From assembly GCA_009377495.1 (NCBI GenBank), contig WHTZ01000003.1:151894-215893 (forward strand): 64,000 bases of DNA, read 5' to 3'. Of the stretch, positions 34,001-43,047 are shown piece after piece. Below the pieces are notes generated by a model that did not search any database, was not told the origin of the DNA, and saw only the letters and a list, made by a program, of their open reading frames with translations. Numbering within the stretch: position 1 is the stretch's first letter; each line of letters opens with the position of its first letter. Both the position numbers and the translations under genes were made by a program. The stretch comes from Luteitalea sp. (GTDB lineage Bacteria; Acidobacteriota; Vicinamibacteria; Vicinamibacterales; Vicinamibacteraceae).

Positions 34001-34434
34001 AACGAGATCCCGGCGTATGGTTGCGGCTCATGCTGGTCGCGTTCGTGACGAACGGGGCGGGCCCCTTCGGCCTGAAGGTGCTCAGCGAACGGGGCTTGGC
34101 CCAAGCCTATCAATCCCAGTATTTGTTTTACTGGTATCTGGGTGGCTTCCTCTTCGCCCTCCTCGCGCTCTTGGGGCGGGGCGGCCGTGTGTATGGCCGG
34201 GAGGTGTGGCTCGGAGCGGCGATGGGTGCATGCAGCCTGTCGGGCCAGGCGCTGACCGGCATGGCCCTCTCCCATGGCATCCCGGGTCACATCGTGTTCC
34301 CGCTGACCACGGGGGGCTCGTTGTTCCTGGTGGCGCTGGCGGGAATCGTGCTGTTCAAGGAGCGCGTGGGCTCCTATGGAATCGCGGGCATCGCCTTGGG
34401 CATCGTGGCGCTGGTTGCGCTGAGCGTCGGATGA
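33997..34434 (+). CDS. EamA-like half-transporter (second of pair)
   Basis: 145 residues from GTG 33997 (VKRDPGVWLRLMLVAF). About four to five membrane helices including YWYLGGFLFALLALLG, then VFPLTTGGSLFLVALAGIVL and GIAGIALGIVALVALSVG. The closing ERVGSYGIAGIALG motif is typical of EamA repeats. The frame is open upstream to 33910, but that part is not membrane-like and overlaps the first half-transporter. Translationally coupled to it. Confidence 0.75.
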   Translation: MKRDPGVWLRLMLVAFVTNGAGPFGLKVLSERGLAQAYQSQYLFYWYLGGFLFALLALLGRGGRVYGREVWLGAAMGACSLSGQALTGMALSHGIPGHIVFPLTTGGSLFLVALAGIVLFKERVGSYGIAGIALGIVALVALSVG

Positions 34435-34488
34435 GCACCTGAGATGTTCGTGACCCACAGAGAGTGAGCCAGGAAGGAGGGCTCGCAG

Positions 34489-35190
34489 TTGTCGCACGGA
34501 AATACAGGCGCGGCGAGCGACATGCGTGTCGCGCAGTCCGACATCGACCTGTTCAGGCACCTGGAGAACAACCTGTACACGGCGGTGGTCTCCGATGCGC
34601 TGGATGAGCTCGGTTTCTGGGACCGCGCGATGGCAGATCATCTCCGCCCGCTCGTCCCTTCCGTGCGGTTTGCCGGGTGGGCGCGGACGATCTCCTGCAT
34701 GGATGTGCATCACGTGGACGGCGATCCGTATGCCATTGAGATCGAGGCGGTGGACAGCATCCTTCCCGGCGAAGTGGTCGTCGTATCGACCGGCGGGTCG
34801 AGGCGGAATGCCCCGTGGGGAGAGCTGCTCTCGACGGCGGCCATGGCCCGTGGGGCCCGTGGTGCCATCATCGATGGCTTGGTGCGGGACGTCACGCGCA
34901 TTCAACGGCTCGGCTTCCCCGTCTTTGCTGCCGGTATCAAGCCGGTCGATTCCAAAGGGCGCGGCCTGGTCATGGCCTACAACGTGCCGGTCGAGTGCGG
35001 GGCGGTGCTCGTTTCCCCACGCGACCTGATATTCGCCGATTTCGACGGCGTGCTGGCTATTCCAGCCGCCGCGATCGAGCCGGCCATTCGGCTGGCGACC
35101 GAGAAAGCCTTGCGCGAGAACCAGAGTCGCGACGAGCTGCGAAAGGGCGCGTACCTGCGCGACGTCTACAAGAAGTACGGTGTTCTCTAA
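34489..35190 (+). CDS. RraA-like / HMG-CHA aldolase family protein
   Basis: 233 residues starting at TTG 34489; a GGAAGGAGG run upstream supports this start. The family core is present: DALDELGFWD, RFAGWARTISC, LPGEVVVVSTGGSRRNAPWG, ARGARGAIIDGLVRDVTRIQ and FPVFAAGIKPVDSKGR. The R-D pair in GLVRDVTR matches the metal site of RraA-like aldolases and decarboxylases (4-hydroxy-4-methyl-2-oxoglutarate aldolase type) rather than the RNase E inhibitor, which lacks activity. Cytoplasmic; likely cleaves a hydroxy-oxo acid to pyruvate in the same pathway as the neighbours. Confidence 0.85.
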   Translation: MSHGNTGAASDMRVAQSDIDLFRHLENNLYTAVVSDALDELGFWDRAMADHLRPLVPSVRFAGWARTISCMDVHHVDGDPYAIEIEAVDSILPGEVVVVSTGGSRRNAPWGELLSTAAMARGARGAIIDGLVRDVTRIQRLGFPVFAAGIKPVDSKGRGLVMAYNVPVECGAVLVSPRDLIFADFDGVLAIPAAAIEPAIRLATEKALRENQSRDELRKGAYLRDVYKKYGVL

Positions 35191-35210
35191 CTGGCTGCTG
35201 AAAAGTTGCG

Positions 35211-36062
35211 ATGATCGTCGACGTCCATACGCACGTGTGGGAGCGAGGGAAACACCTCGGAGAGGAGTTCCTGCGCGATGCCCAGGTGGCTGCGGGTGAC
35301 AGCTATCGTGACATCGCCGTCGATCTGGACGAGCACTGGGAGGCCATGCAGGCGGTCGATCGCGCTGTGGTGCTCGGCTTCCGCGCTCGCCACGTTGGCG
35401 TGCTGGTGCCCAACGAGTACGTCGCCGACTACGTGCGCCAGCATCCGGAGAAGCTCATCGGCTTCTGCTCGGTGGATCCCCAGGATGACGACGCGGTCGA
35501 GCAGCTGGAACACGCCGTGCGGAGCCTGGGGCTTCGAGGGTTGAAGGTGGGCCCCATTTATCAAAACGTCCATCCCTCCGATCCGCGGTTCATGCGGCTG
35601 CTGACGAGGGCCGAAGCGCTCGACGTGCCGGTGCTCATCCACCAGGGCGCCACCTTCTGCGCGAACGTATCGCTGGAGCTGGCCAACCCGGTGCTGCTCC
35701 AATCGATCGCCTTGGCGCTGCCCCGACTCCGTATGGTCATTGCTCATCTTGGCCACCCGTGGATTGCCGAGACACTGGTGCTGATCAGGAAGCATCGCAA
35801 TCTCTACAGCGACATCTCGGCCCTTTACTACCGGCCATGGCAGTTCTACAACGCGCTCGTGGCGGCTCGCGAGTACGGCGTGTTGGATCGCCTGCTCTTC
35901 GGGTCCGATTATCCGTTCACCACGCCGGCGTCGAGCATGGAGGCGCTGCGCCGCGTGAACGAGGTGGTCGAAGGCACGAATCTGCCCCGTATCCCTGAAG
36001 GCAAGCTCGAGGAGCTCATCCACCGCGATACGCTCGCTCTCCTTGGCCTCGATGCGTGCTGA
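35211..36062 (+). CDS. Amidohydrolase family 2 (ACMSD/LigJ-like) enzyme
   Basis: 283 residues without a signal peptide. It opens with IVDVHTHVWE (His-x-His), then has PVLIHQGATFC, MVIAHLGHPWI and the Asp of LLFGSDYPFT, so all metal ligands of the amidohydrolase-2 barrel are present. Members decarboxylate or hydrolyse ring or oxo acids. It follows the RraA-like aldolase by 20 bp and ends the plus-strand run. A 4-oxalomesaconate hydratase or ACMSD-like role would suit a pyruvate-producing aldolase partner, but this is inference. Confidence 0.85.
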   Translation: MIVDVHTHVWERGKHLGEEFLRDAQVAAGDSYRDIAVDLDEHWEAMQAVDRAVVLGFRARHVGVLVPNEYVADYVRQHPEKLIGFCSVDPQDDDAVEQLEHAVRSLGLRGLKVGPIYQNVHPSDPRFMRLLTRAEALDVPVLIHQGATFCANVSLELANPVLLQSIALALPRLRMVIAHLGHPWIAETLVLIRKHRNLYSDISALYYRPWQFYNALVAAREYGVLDRLLFGSDYPFTTPASSMEALRRVNEVVEGTNLPRIPEGKLEELIHRDTLALLGLDAC

Positions 36063-36101
36063 GTGAGCGCACAGCATGTTGGGGGCCCGGCGTGGCGCCC
36101 G

Positions 36102-37253
36102 CTACGCGATCCGGTATCGCTCGATCGTCTCCTCGTTGACGTCGACGCCGAGACCAGGGCCGCAGGGGACGGGGAGGAAGCCGTCCACCAGCCGGAGCGG
36201 CTCACGAACCAGCTCGCGGCTGAGCGGCCCTTGCGACGTGTTGAACTCGACGAACACCGCCCGCCGTTGAAACGCGTTGAGGTGAAGCGACGCGGCTGTG
36301 AGCAAGTCCGATGACCAGGAATGCGGGACGACCAGCGCATTGGCGGTTTCCGCCATGTGGACGATCTTACGGGCCGCCGTGAAGCCTCCGCAACGTGTGA
36401 GGTCCGGCTGCAGCACATCGACCTTTGCTCGCTCGATGAGCTGCCGAAAGCCCCACTCGGTCGCCTCTTGCTCGCCACAGGCGATGAGCGTGTCGACGCG
36501 TTCCGCGACCTGCCGGTAGCCGTCGTAATCTTCTGGGTGCAGCAACTCCTCGATGAAGTACGGTCGGTATGGTTCGAGGGCGCGCACGACCTGGATAGCC
36601 TGTTTGGGCGTTCGCTCGACGAACCAGCCCGTGTCGACGAGAAGATCTCGGCCCGGCCCCAGTTCCTCACGCGCCGCTTCGACGAGACGGACATCCTGCG
36701 CCGGGTCGTTGCCAAACACGCCCCAGCCGAACTTGACGGCCGTGAAGCCTTGATCGATGTAGCCCTTGGCGGCGTCACGCATGGCCTGCGGTGTCGGCCT
36801 GAACAGCGTGCTCGCATACGCGCGCACCCGATCGCGCCACTTGGCGCCGAGCAGGACATGAATGGGTTGGCCGTAGCACTTGCCGATGATGTCCCAGAGC
36901 GCGATGTCGATCGCGGAGATGGCCTGCATGGCCACGCCGCGCCGACCATAGTAGATGCTGCCACGGTACATCTTGTACCAGAGGCGTTCCACTTCGAGCG
37001 GGTTCTCGCCGATGAGCAGCGACGCGAGGCCGTCGAAGCATTCCATACCTGCCTCACTCCAGGCCGGCGCCTCCACTGCAGCCTTCGCCACGGGCGCAGC
37101 GGTCTCCACATCCGAATAGCCCGTCAGCCCGGCATCCGTCGATACCTTCACGAGCCCCATATACGTCGGCCCGGGTGGCTCCTCGGCAGCGTCCGGACTC
37201 CGGTAGAGGCCAGGCGACTTCAGAACGAAGACTTCGACGTTCGTGATGTTCAT
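36102..37253 (-). CDS. Mandelate racemase/muconate lactonizing enzyme (sugar-acid dehydratase-like)
   Basis: 383 residues of the enolase superfamily. The capping domain is N-terminal (VEVFVLKSPG). The barrel then shows TAVKFGWGVF (base Lys), LLVDTGW (metal Asp), YFIEELLHPED (metal Glu), ACGEQEATEW (metal Glu) and VVPHSWSSD (catalytic His). A Lys plus His pair of this type occurs in galactonate- or rhamnonate-like dehydratases. The start overlaps the stop of the deacylase gene (ATGA). It probably dehydrates an aldonic acid to a 2-keto-3-deoxy acid. Confidence 0.88.
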   Translation of the reverse strand: MNITNVEVFVLKSPGLYRSPDAAEEPPGPTYMGLVKVSTDAGLTGYSDVETAAPVAKAAVEAPAWSEAGMECFDGLASLLIGENPLEVERLWYKMYRGSIYYGRRGVAMQAISAIDIALWDIIGKCYGQPIHVLLGAKWRDRVRAYASTLFRPTPQAMRDAAKGYIDQGFTAVKFGWGVFGNDPAQDVRLVEAAREELGPGRDLLVDTGWFVERTPKQAIQVVRALEPYRPYFIEELLHPEDYDGYRQVAERVDTLIACGEQEATEWGFRQLIERAKVDVLQPDLTRCGGFTAARKIVHMAETANALVVPHSWSSDLLTAASLHLNAFQRRAVFVEFNTSQGPLSRELVREPLRLVDGFLPVPCGPGLGVDVNEETIERYRIA

Positions 37254-38275
37254 GTGCTCACCGGTACGTCCTCGGCAATCACGTACAGAGTAGAGCCTTG
37301 CCGGCAGGCAGCCGCAAAGTGCAAAGCGATCACCACGCCCCGACGATGTGCCCGGACTTCCAGCGGCGCCGAGGCGTGATCAGAGAAATCGTGCAGCCGT
37401 CCGAGCAGCTCGCCTTCGGAAACGTCGCTGCCAGGTTCGACCGTCGATTCCCAGATGCCGGTCCGCGGGCAAGGGACGTAGTCGGCCAGTTCCAGCGCCT
37501 GCACGAGACGCGGCGGCGACGTGCGGTTCGCGTCGATCTTGCTGACGTTCCCGGTCAGCATCCCATAGTGGCACAGCACGTTTCGAACACCCTCATACGC
37601 GTGCCTGACTCCTGCGCACCTGGCTCCTTCGGCGAACCCGAGCTCGCCGCCAACCGCGACCTTCCCGTCGTCTTCAGCTTCGTCGGTGAGCAGCCCTGAC
37701 GCCATCTGGCGCGAGTAGATGAAGACGAACGGCGTGTCGAAGAGGCGCGCGACGAGGAGAGTCTCCTGATGTCGCACGGGATCGCGGATAGCGTGGAGCG
37801 AGGTGCACAACGGGAACGCCGCCTCACGACCGCCCGCGTGCAGGTCGATGACGAGACGTACGTGCGGAAAGACCCGAGTCTTCACGAAGTGCGCGATTCG
37901 GAAGGACAGGCTCCCGCGGACGTCGCCTGGAAAGGCGCGGTTCATGTTGACGCCATCTTCCGGAGAGGCGCGTGCATGGCTCGCGCAGGCACTTTCGCTC
38001 AACTGCGGCATGAGGATCACTCGCCCCTGCATCTCATCAGGATTCAGATCGTGACACAGGCGTTTCACGGCGATCTGTCCCTCGTATTCGTTGCCGTGAG
38101 TGCCACCAAAAATCGCGACCCCCGTTCCTGGGTCAGCCGGACGTCTGCCGTTGATGACGGTCATCGGGACGAGTGAATAGCCCCATCTCGAATCAAGATG
38201 AAACGCGAGACGGTAGTGGTGCTTTCCCGGTCGCTCGAACGCGATGCGATCCGGCTCGATCGCCTGTGTAGGCAT
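37250..38275 (-). CDS. Succinylglutamate desuccinylase/aspartoacylase (M14-like) family protein
   Basis: 341 residues with the zinc site GGTHGNEYEG (His and Glu), NMNRAFPGD, and LVIDLHAGG (second His). A C-terminal barrel-sandwich segment (WESTVEPGSDVSEGELLGRL, RGVVIALHFAA) closes it. Such AstE/AspA-like enzymes hydrolyse acyl-amide bonds; related proteins are often found beside sugar-acid dehydratases, as here. No signal peptide. A palindrome lies about 97 bp upstream of ATG 38275. Confidence 0.85.
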   Translation of the reverse strand: MPTQAIEPDRIAFERPGKHHYRLAFHLDSRWGYSLVPMTVINGRRPADPGTGVAIFGGTHGNEYEGQIAVKRLCHDLNPDEMQGRVILMPQLSESACASHARASPEDGVNMNRAFPGDVRGSLSFRIAHFVKTRVFPHVRLVIDLHAGGREAAFPLCTSLHAIRDPVRHQETLLVARLFDTPFVFIYSRQMASGLLTDEAEDDGKVAVGGELGFAEGARCAGVRHAYEGVRNVLCHYGMLTGNVSKIDANRTSPPRLVQALELADYVPCPRTGIWESTVEPGSDVSEGELLGRLHDFSDHASAPLEVRAHRRGVVIALHFAAACRQGSTLYVIAEDVPVST

Positions 38276-38371
38276 GACGGCTTGACGTTGCCTCGGTCAG
38301 CACGCAGCGACATCCGCTGACATGGGCCGCGCCCACGATCAGCGCGTCCCAGAGGCTAAACTTGTAGCGTT

Positions 38372-38386
38372 ACACGAGATTCGTGT
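38372..38386. promoter_or_regulatory. Palindrome ACACGA-GAT-TCGTGT upstream of the deacylase/dehydratase operon
   Basis: A perfect 6-3-6 inverted repeat within TTACACGAGATTCGTGTCAA, in the 122-bp gap between the PPTase stop and the deacylase start. It resembles GntR/FadR-type operators. The FadR-like regulator at 58376-59218 is a candidate ligand but is 20 kb away. Confidence 0.35.
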
Positions 38387-38397
38387 CAACGTGCTGG

Positions 38398-39165
38398 CTA
38401 TGCGGTCTCGTCTTTCACGTCGAATTCCTTGATCCGGACCGTAAGGTCGGTTCCACGGCGACGAATAGCCAAAGCCATTCGGTAGCGCGGGCTGGGCTCG
38501 AACTGCACAAACTGCCACGTGGATGTGTCATCGTCGATCGGCGGCGCAAATTCAATCGTCGGCCGCCGGTTTCTGTGGAGGTGCATCGAGAAGCGGTCGA
38601 GCGGCAAGGACAGGCCCATCCCGCGAGCTTTGATGTAGGCTTCCTTGAGGGTCCAATAATCAAAGAATCGGGATCTCTGTTCTGTCGGTGGCAGGGCCTC
38701 CAGCGCCCTGACTTCCGCCGTGGAGAAGAACCGGCGCACGTCCAGGTCGGAATGTGCCCGCGCCAGCTCCTCAACGTCGATGCCAACCTCGCGTCCGCTC
38801 GTGATCGCGATGGCGACCAGGCCGTTCGTATGCGAGACGTTGAATTCGAGTCCTGCGGTGGCCGATCCCCAGTAGTGAAGGGAGGGTTTACCGTATCGAT
38901 TCATCACAAATACACATTCCTCTGGTCTGATTCGAGCGTATCGGGACAAGAGCGTGCGCAGGAGGCCGCGCGTGACCAGGAACTGATATCGATCCTTTGG
39001 GAAGATGAAACGGTCACGGCGCACGCGTTCCTCAGTCGACATCATGTTGGCGTACCGCTCAAGGACTTGTGGATCTGTGACGCGATCGGTGAACAGGTAC
39101 CAGACATGGACAGCATCCAGCGGGAGATCAAACAACGATGCTTCAACTGAAAGGGGGTTATCCAT
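38398..39165 (-). CDS. 4'-phosphopantetheinyl transferase, Sfp type
   Basis: 255 residues from ATG 39165 with the Sfp signature: the N-terminal DRFIFPKDRYQFLVTRGLLR, then GKPSLHY, LEFNVSHTNG, VGIDVEEL (metal Asp and Glu) and the C-terminal motif FFDYWTLKEAYIKARGMGL. It transfers phosphopantetheine from CoA to carrier proteins. No NRPS, PKS or carrier protein is in the window, so its target is elsewhere. The open frame reaches 39408, but that extension is basic and not family-like. Confidence 0.92.
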   Translation of the reverse strand: MDNPLSVEASLFDLPLDAVHVWYLFTDRVTDPQVLERYANMMSTEERVRRDRFIFPKDRYQFLVTRGLLRTLLSRYARIRPEECVFVMNRYGKPSLHYWGSATAGLEFNVSHTNGLVAIAITSGREVGIDVEELARAHSDLDVRRFFSTAEVRALEALPPTEQRSRFFDYWTLKEAYIKARGMGLSLPLDRFSMHLHRNRRPTIEFAPPIDDDTSTWQFVQFEPSPRYRMALAIRRRGTDLTVRIKEFDVKDETA

Positions 39166-39395
39166 GTTCGCATCGCCTACACATGAGAGCCTGATGTCAC
39201 AGACAATTCGGGCCGCGAGCCGCCGATCGAACGTGCGGGCCATGCTGACGGAACGGGCCGAGGGCCGCTCCCAGCGACGAACGCCTCTTGCGGGTGGCCT
39301 GCCGCCGGGAGGATGCGTGAACGGACTGCCCGCGACGATGCGCCCCTTGCGCCGCGCGCCGTTGGACACCGGGCGTCGGTCGGCCAGGCCGGCAT

Positions 39396-39767
39396 TCACC
39401 CAGGACATGCCTCGTGATGTTCGCTAGGCGCACGCGCCCTCGCGAGTGAGCGTCGGCGGACGCGGCCCGCAGGGCTGCGGTCCGCGAGAACTCGTGCCGG
39501 CACGAGTTCCTCCAGGATGACGCCGTACGGCGGGGCCACTTCCCGCACGCGCAGCGCGTTCGATGGCCCGAAGTCTCGTGCCGCCTGCTGCTGGTTGTGC
39601 GCGCGACACAACAAGCGCACATTGTCGACCGAGGTCTCACCGCCGAGGGCAAAGGGCACCGTGTGATGAAACTCGAGCCAGCCTCGCGCGGGGCAGCGCC
39701 GCCCGCGCCGACTCACAAACGTACACTGGCCGCGGTCGCGCTGCCACACGGCGCGCTGGACCGCCAC
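39396..39767 (-). pseudogene. HNH endonuclease C-terminal remnant
   Basis: From about ATG 39767, the reading frame encodes AVQRAVWQRDRGQCTFVSRR, LEFHHTVPFALGGETSVDNV and LCRAHNQQQAARDFG: a complete HNH zinc-finger nuclease domain (Cys, His-His and RAHN). Full-length members carry ~150 further N-terminal residues (an HNH-associated helical domain), which are absent; upstream bases in this frame contain stops. The C-terminal tail (EELVPARVLADRSPAGR) is low-complexity and not family-like. Best read as a decayed remnant. The region 39768-40015 shows nothing else. Confidence 0.55.
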
Positions 39768-40015
39768 GGGAATCCGGCGCGACCCCGGCGGCAGGCCGGG
39801 CCTCGGTCGGCCTTCGGCCCCCGCTGTCGCCCTGGCTCACATAGGCCGTGTGCAGGTCACGCAACGGCTCACCAGAAGCCGTTCTCAGGCGGTCCCGGCT
39901 CACGAGCCGCTCACCCACAAAAAGGTGTCAAGCGTTCTTGGGGGTGCCGATGGAACAGTCGAGCGGCTCGCGATATTATCGAATAACTTAGCAATCGACG
40001 CGTGGAACCTGGGAG

Positions 40016-41335
40016 ATGTTTTCTTACCCGTACGAGCGGAGTGATAGCTCAATCGTGCATCTTCGTTTGGACTACGGCACAGACGGTCTCGAAGTGGACC
40101 TTCCGGGTGAGCGCGTCACCGTCATCCAGCCGGTCACCCGCCCGGCCGTGCCTGAGCCGGTCGGTGCCCTGGTGGCCGCGATTCGCGCACCCGTGGCAGG
40201 ACCACGCCTGGCGGAGCTGGCCCGCCCCGGGCGCACCGTCGCGATCTCGGTTTGCGACATCACGCGAGCCCAACCGCGCCGCGAGATGCTCAGCGCGCTG
40301 CTACAGCAGATGCCGGACATTCGTCCCGACGACGTCACGATTCTGATCGCCACCGGCACACATCGAGCCAACAGCGACGCCGAGCTCGAGCAGATGCTCG
40401 GCCGAGACTTGCTCAACCGATACCGGGTCATCAATCACGACAGCCGGAGGGACTCAACGCTCGAACCGGCCGGGCGAACCACCACGGGGGTTTCCGTGTT
40501 CCTCAATCGTCTCTGGCTCGCGGCCGACGTGCGGATCACGACCGGGTTCGTCGAGCCGCACTTCTTTGCCGGCTTCAGCGGGGGCCCCAAGATGGTGGCG
40601 CCTGGGCTCGCGGGGCTGGAGACGGTGATGACGCTCCACGACGCTGCGCGCATCGCGCATCCCAACGCGACGTGGGGCATCACCGAGGGCAACCCCATTC
40701 ACGACGACGTTCGGAAGATTGCGAGGATGACGGCGGTCCATTTCGCGGTGGACGTCACGCTCAACCGCGAACAGCAGATCACGGAGGTCTTCGCGGGCGA
40801 GCTGTTCGAAGAGCACCGTCGTGCTTGCGACGTGGCAAAGCGCGCCGCCATGCGCGAGGTGGCCACGGCATTTGACGTGGTCCTCACGACCAATTCCGGG
40901 TACCCACTGGACCAGAACCTGTACCAGGCTGTGAAAGGGATGTCCGCGGCCGCCAGGGTCGTCAAGCCAGGCGGCACTATCGTTTGCGCGGCCGAGTGCC
41001 GCGATGGATTGCCCGCCCACGGCTCGTACAAGCGCGTGCTGGCGTCTCGACCCACGGCCGCGCAGCTGCTCGACATGATCAAGGCACCGGGTTACGCCGT
41101 ACCCGACCAGTGGCAGGTGCAGATCCAGGCGCAGATCCAAATAAAAGCGCGCGTGCTCGTCAAGACCGACGGCCTCTCGCCCGATGATGTGCGGGCGGCG
41201 CACCTCCAGCCGGTCGACGATGTTGAAACGGCGGTGCGTGACGCGCTGAGAGCCGCAGGGCCGCGGGCGACGTTGTGCGTTCTTCCCCAGGGTCCCCAGA
41301 CGATTCCGTATCTGGCAGAAGAATCAGGGCGCTGA
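40016..41335 (+). CDS. LarA-like nickel-pincer lactate racemase family protein
   Basis: 439 residues of the LarA family, with ATGTHRAN, EPHFFAGFSGGPKM (catalytic His and cofactor-binding Lys), NPIHDDVRKIARM, and a C-terminal domain ending VCAAECRDGLPAHGSYKRVL. LarA binds a nickel-pincer nucleotide covalently through Lys and interconverts 2-hydroxy-acid epimers; many homologs act on substrates other than lactate. LarB, LarC and LarE are not in the window. GTG 40055 gives an N terminus (VHLRLDYGTDG) closer to typical LarA than ATG 40016. It is followed by a DASS transporter and a tartrate-dehydrogenase-like gene. Confidence 0.85.
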   Translation: MFSYPYERSDSSIVHLRLDYGTDGLEVDLPGERVTVIQPVTRPAVPEPVGALVAAIRAPVAGPRLAELARPGRTVAISVCDITRAQPRREMLSALLQQMPDIRPDDVTILIATGTHRANSDAELEQMLGRDLLNRYRVINHDSRRDSTLEPAGRTTTGVSVFLNRLWLAADVRITTGFVEPHFFAGFSGGPKMVAPGLAGLETVMTLHDAARIAHPNATWGITEGNPIHDDVRKIARMTAVHFAVDVTLNREQQITEVFAGELFEEHRRACDVAKRAAMREVATAFDVVLTTNSGYPLDQNLYQAVKGMSAAARVVKPGGTIVCAAECRDGLPAHGSYKRVLASRPTAAQLLDMIKAPGYAVPDQWQVQIQAQIQIKARVLVKTDGLSPDDVRAAHLQPVDDVETAVRDALRAAGPRATLCVLPQGPQTIPYLAEESGR

Positions 41336-41597
41336 TACGCGTTCTTGGTCGTCGCGCCTGGCCAGCCGGGCGCCGCGTCGCCCTCGTCCCTGACAGCGAA
41401 TGCACATCTAGAGAGGGCGAGCAGCGCTGCGAGGCCAACGGAGATTCGAGCGGATCTCTTCGGCCAGGCCGTGGAGCTTTGTCACGAGCGACGGGATCGC
41501 GGTGATTGGAATCTCGTCAATCGAGTTCGAAATACTCAGCGCGGCAGGTAAGCCTCAGCGACGCGTCGAGACGGACGTTTGATCCGGCGTGTAATTC

Positions 41598-43040
41598 GTG
41601 CAATATACCTCCGTGCCCGCCGCGCCAGTCACAGCAATCCGAGCCTTTGATCGCTGGCGCTGGGTGGTGCCACTTCTCGTCGGCGGCGCGGTCTGGCTGC
41701 TGCCGCACAGCGGGTTCGCGCCGGGGAGCTGGGGACTCCTGGCGCTGTTCGCAACCACCGTGTGTGCGCTGATCACACGCCCGCTCCCGTCCGGCGCGGT
41801 CGTCCTCCTCTCGGTTACGGCTTCGAATCTGCTCGGTCTCGTCTCGATTCAGGACGCGCTCTCGGGCTTTGCCAATGTCACGGTCTGGCTCATTGTCGCG
41901 GCCTTCCTGTTCGCGCGGGGAATCACCCAGACACGGCTTGGCGAGCGTATCGCATACCACACCATTGGCCGCTTCGGCGGCACACCGCTCCGTCTCGGCT
42001 ACTCCATTGTCCTGGCGGATCTCGCGATGGCGCCGATAACGCCTTCGAACACCGCACGCGCCGGAGGCGTCCTGTTTCCCATTACGTTGAGCGTCGCACG
42101 CGCGTTCGGCTCGGAGCCGGGCCCGACGGCCTCCCGAATGGGCGCGTTTCTGATGAAGACGCTCTATCAGGGAGATCTCGTCGTCTCGGCCATGTTCTTG
42201 ACCGCAACGGCCCCCAACCCTCTCGTCGCGGAGCTCGCGCGACAGATCGCTGGAACGGAGCTCTCTTGGACGATGTGGGCCGTGGCCGCGTTGGTACCGG
42301 GCATCGTGGCCCTCATCGTCGTGCCGCTCGTCGTGTATCGCTTGTGCCCACCGACGTTGCGCGACACGCGGCCGGCGCAGCAACTCGCCGCCGAGCGGTT
42401 GCGTGTGATGGGGCCCATGGGGCGCAACGAGCGAGTCATGCTGATGGTCTTCTCGGTGGTGCTCCTGCTCTGGCTGTCTGCGGCGTGGCACGATGCATCG
42501 CCGACGGCCGTGGCATACCTCGGGCTGGCGTTGCTGCTCGTCACACGCGTGCTCGACTGGCAGGATGTGCTCGCGGAGAAGGGCGCGTGGGATGCGTTGG
42601 TGTGGTTTGGTGGCCTCATCATGCTTGCGGGACAGTTGGGCAAGGCCGGTTTGCCGAAGGCGTTCGCCACCGCGTCGGCTGGACTCGTGGGCGCGTGGCC
42701 ATGGTGGGCAGCGCTTGCCGCGTTGCTCGTTCTGTATCTGTACTCGCATTATGCGTTCGCGAGTCTCGTGGCGCACGCCACGGCGATGTTTCCGGCATTC
42801 TTTGCCGTTGCTCTCGGCCTCGGTGCGCCGCCGCATCTGGCTGCGCTGAGCCTCGGGTTCTTCTCGAGCCTCAACGCCGCCATCACACACTATGGCACCG
42901 GACCGGCGCCCATCGTGTTCGGCGCGGGCTATCTAACGCAAGGCCAGTGGTGGCGGATTGGATTCGTGCTCTCGCTCGTGCACCTGGCGATCTGGCTGCC
43001 GGTCGGCTTCGCGTGGTGGAAAGTCATTGGCCTGTGGTGA
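41598..43040 (+). CDS. DASS/SLC13-family divalent anion transporter
   Basis: 480 residues with ~11 membrane segments. The family signature is present: APITPSNTARAGGVLFPI (first Ser-Asn-Thr hairpin) and SLNAAITHYGTGPAPIVFG (second). Members are Na+-coupled or antiport carriers of C4/C6 dicarboxylates and citrate. The GTG 41598 start has no strong ribosome site. It overlaps the upstream leader of the tartrate-dehydrogenase gene by none (7 bp gap), implying co-transcription. It should import the hydroxy di- or tricarboxylate that the neighbours process. Confidence 0.9.
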   Translation: MQYTSVPAAPVTAIRAFDRWRWVVPLLVGGAVWLLPHSGFAPGSWGLLALFATTVCALITRPLPSGAVVLLSVTASNLLGLVSIQDALSGFANVTVWLIVAAFLFARGITQTRLGERIAYHTIGRFGGTPLRLGYSIVLADLAMAPITPSNTARAGGVLFPITLSVARAFGSEPGPTASRMGAFLMKTLYQGDLVVSAMFLTATAPNPLVAELARQIAGTELSWTMWAVAALVPGIVALIVVPLVVYRLCPPTLRDTRPAQQLAAERLRVMGPMGRNERVMLMVFSVVLLLWLSAAWHDASPTAVAYLGLALLLVTRVLDWQDVLAEKGAWDALVWFGGLIMLAGQLGKAGLPKAFATASAGLVGAWPWWAALAALLVLYLYSHYAFASLVAHATAMFPAFFAVALGLGAPPHLAALSLGFFSSLNAAITHYGTGPAPIVFGAGYLTQGQWWRIGFVLSLVHLAIWLPVGFAWWKVIGLW

Positions 43041-43047
43041 TGTCGAC

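Noticed and set aside
38398..39165. Secondary-metabolite (NRPS/PKS) cluster suggested by the Sfp-type PPTase
   Set aside because: No carrier, adenylation, condensation or ketosynthase domain anywhere in the window; the PPTase is an orphan here.
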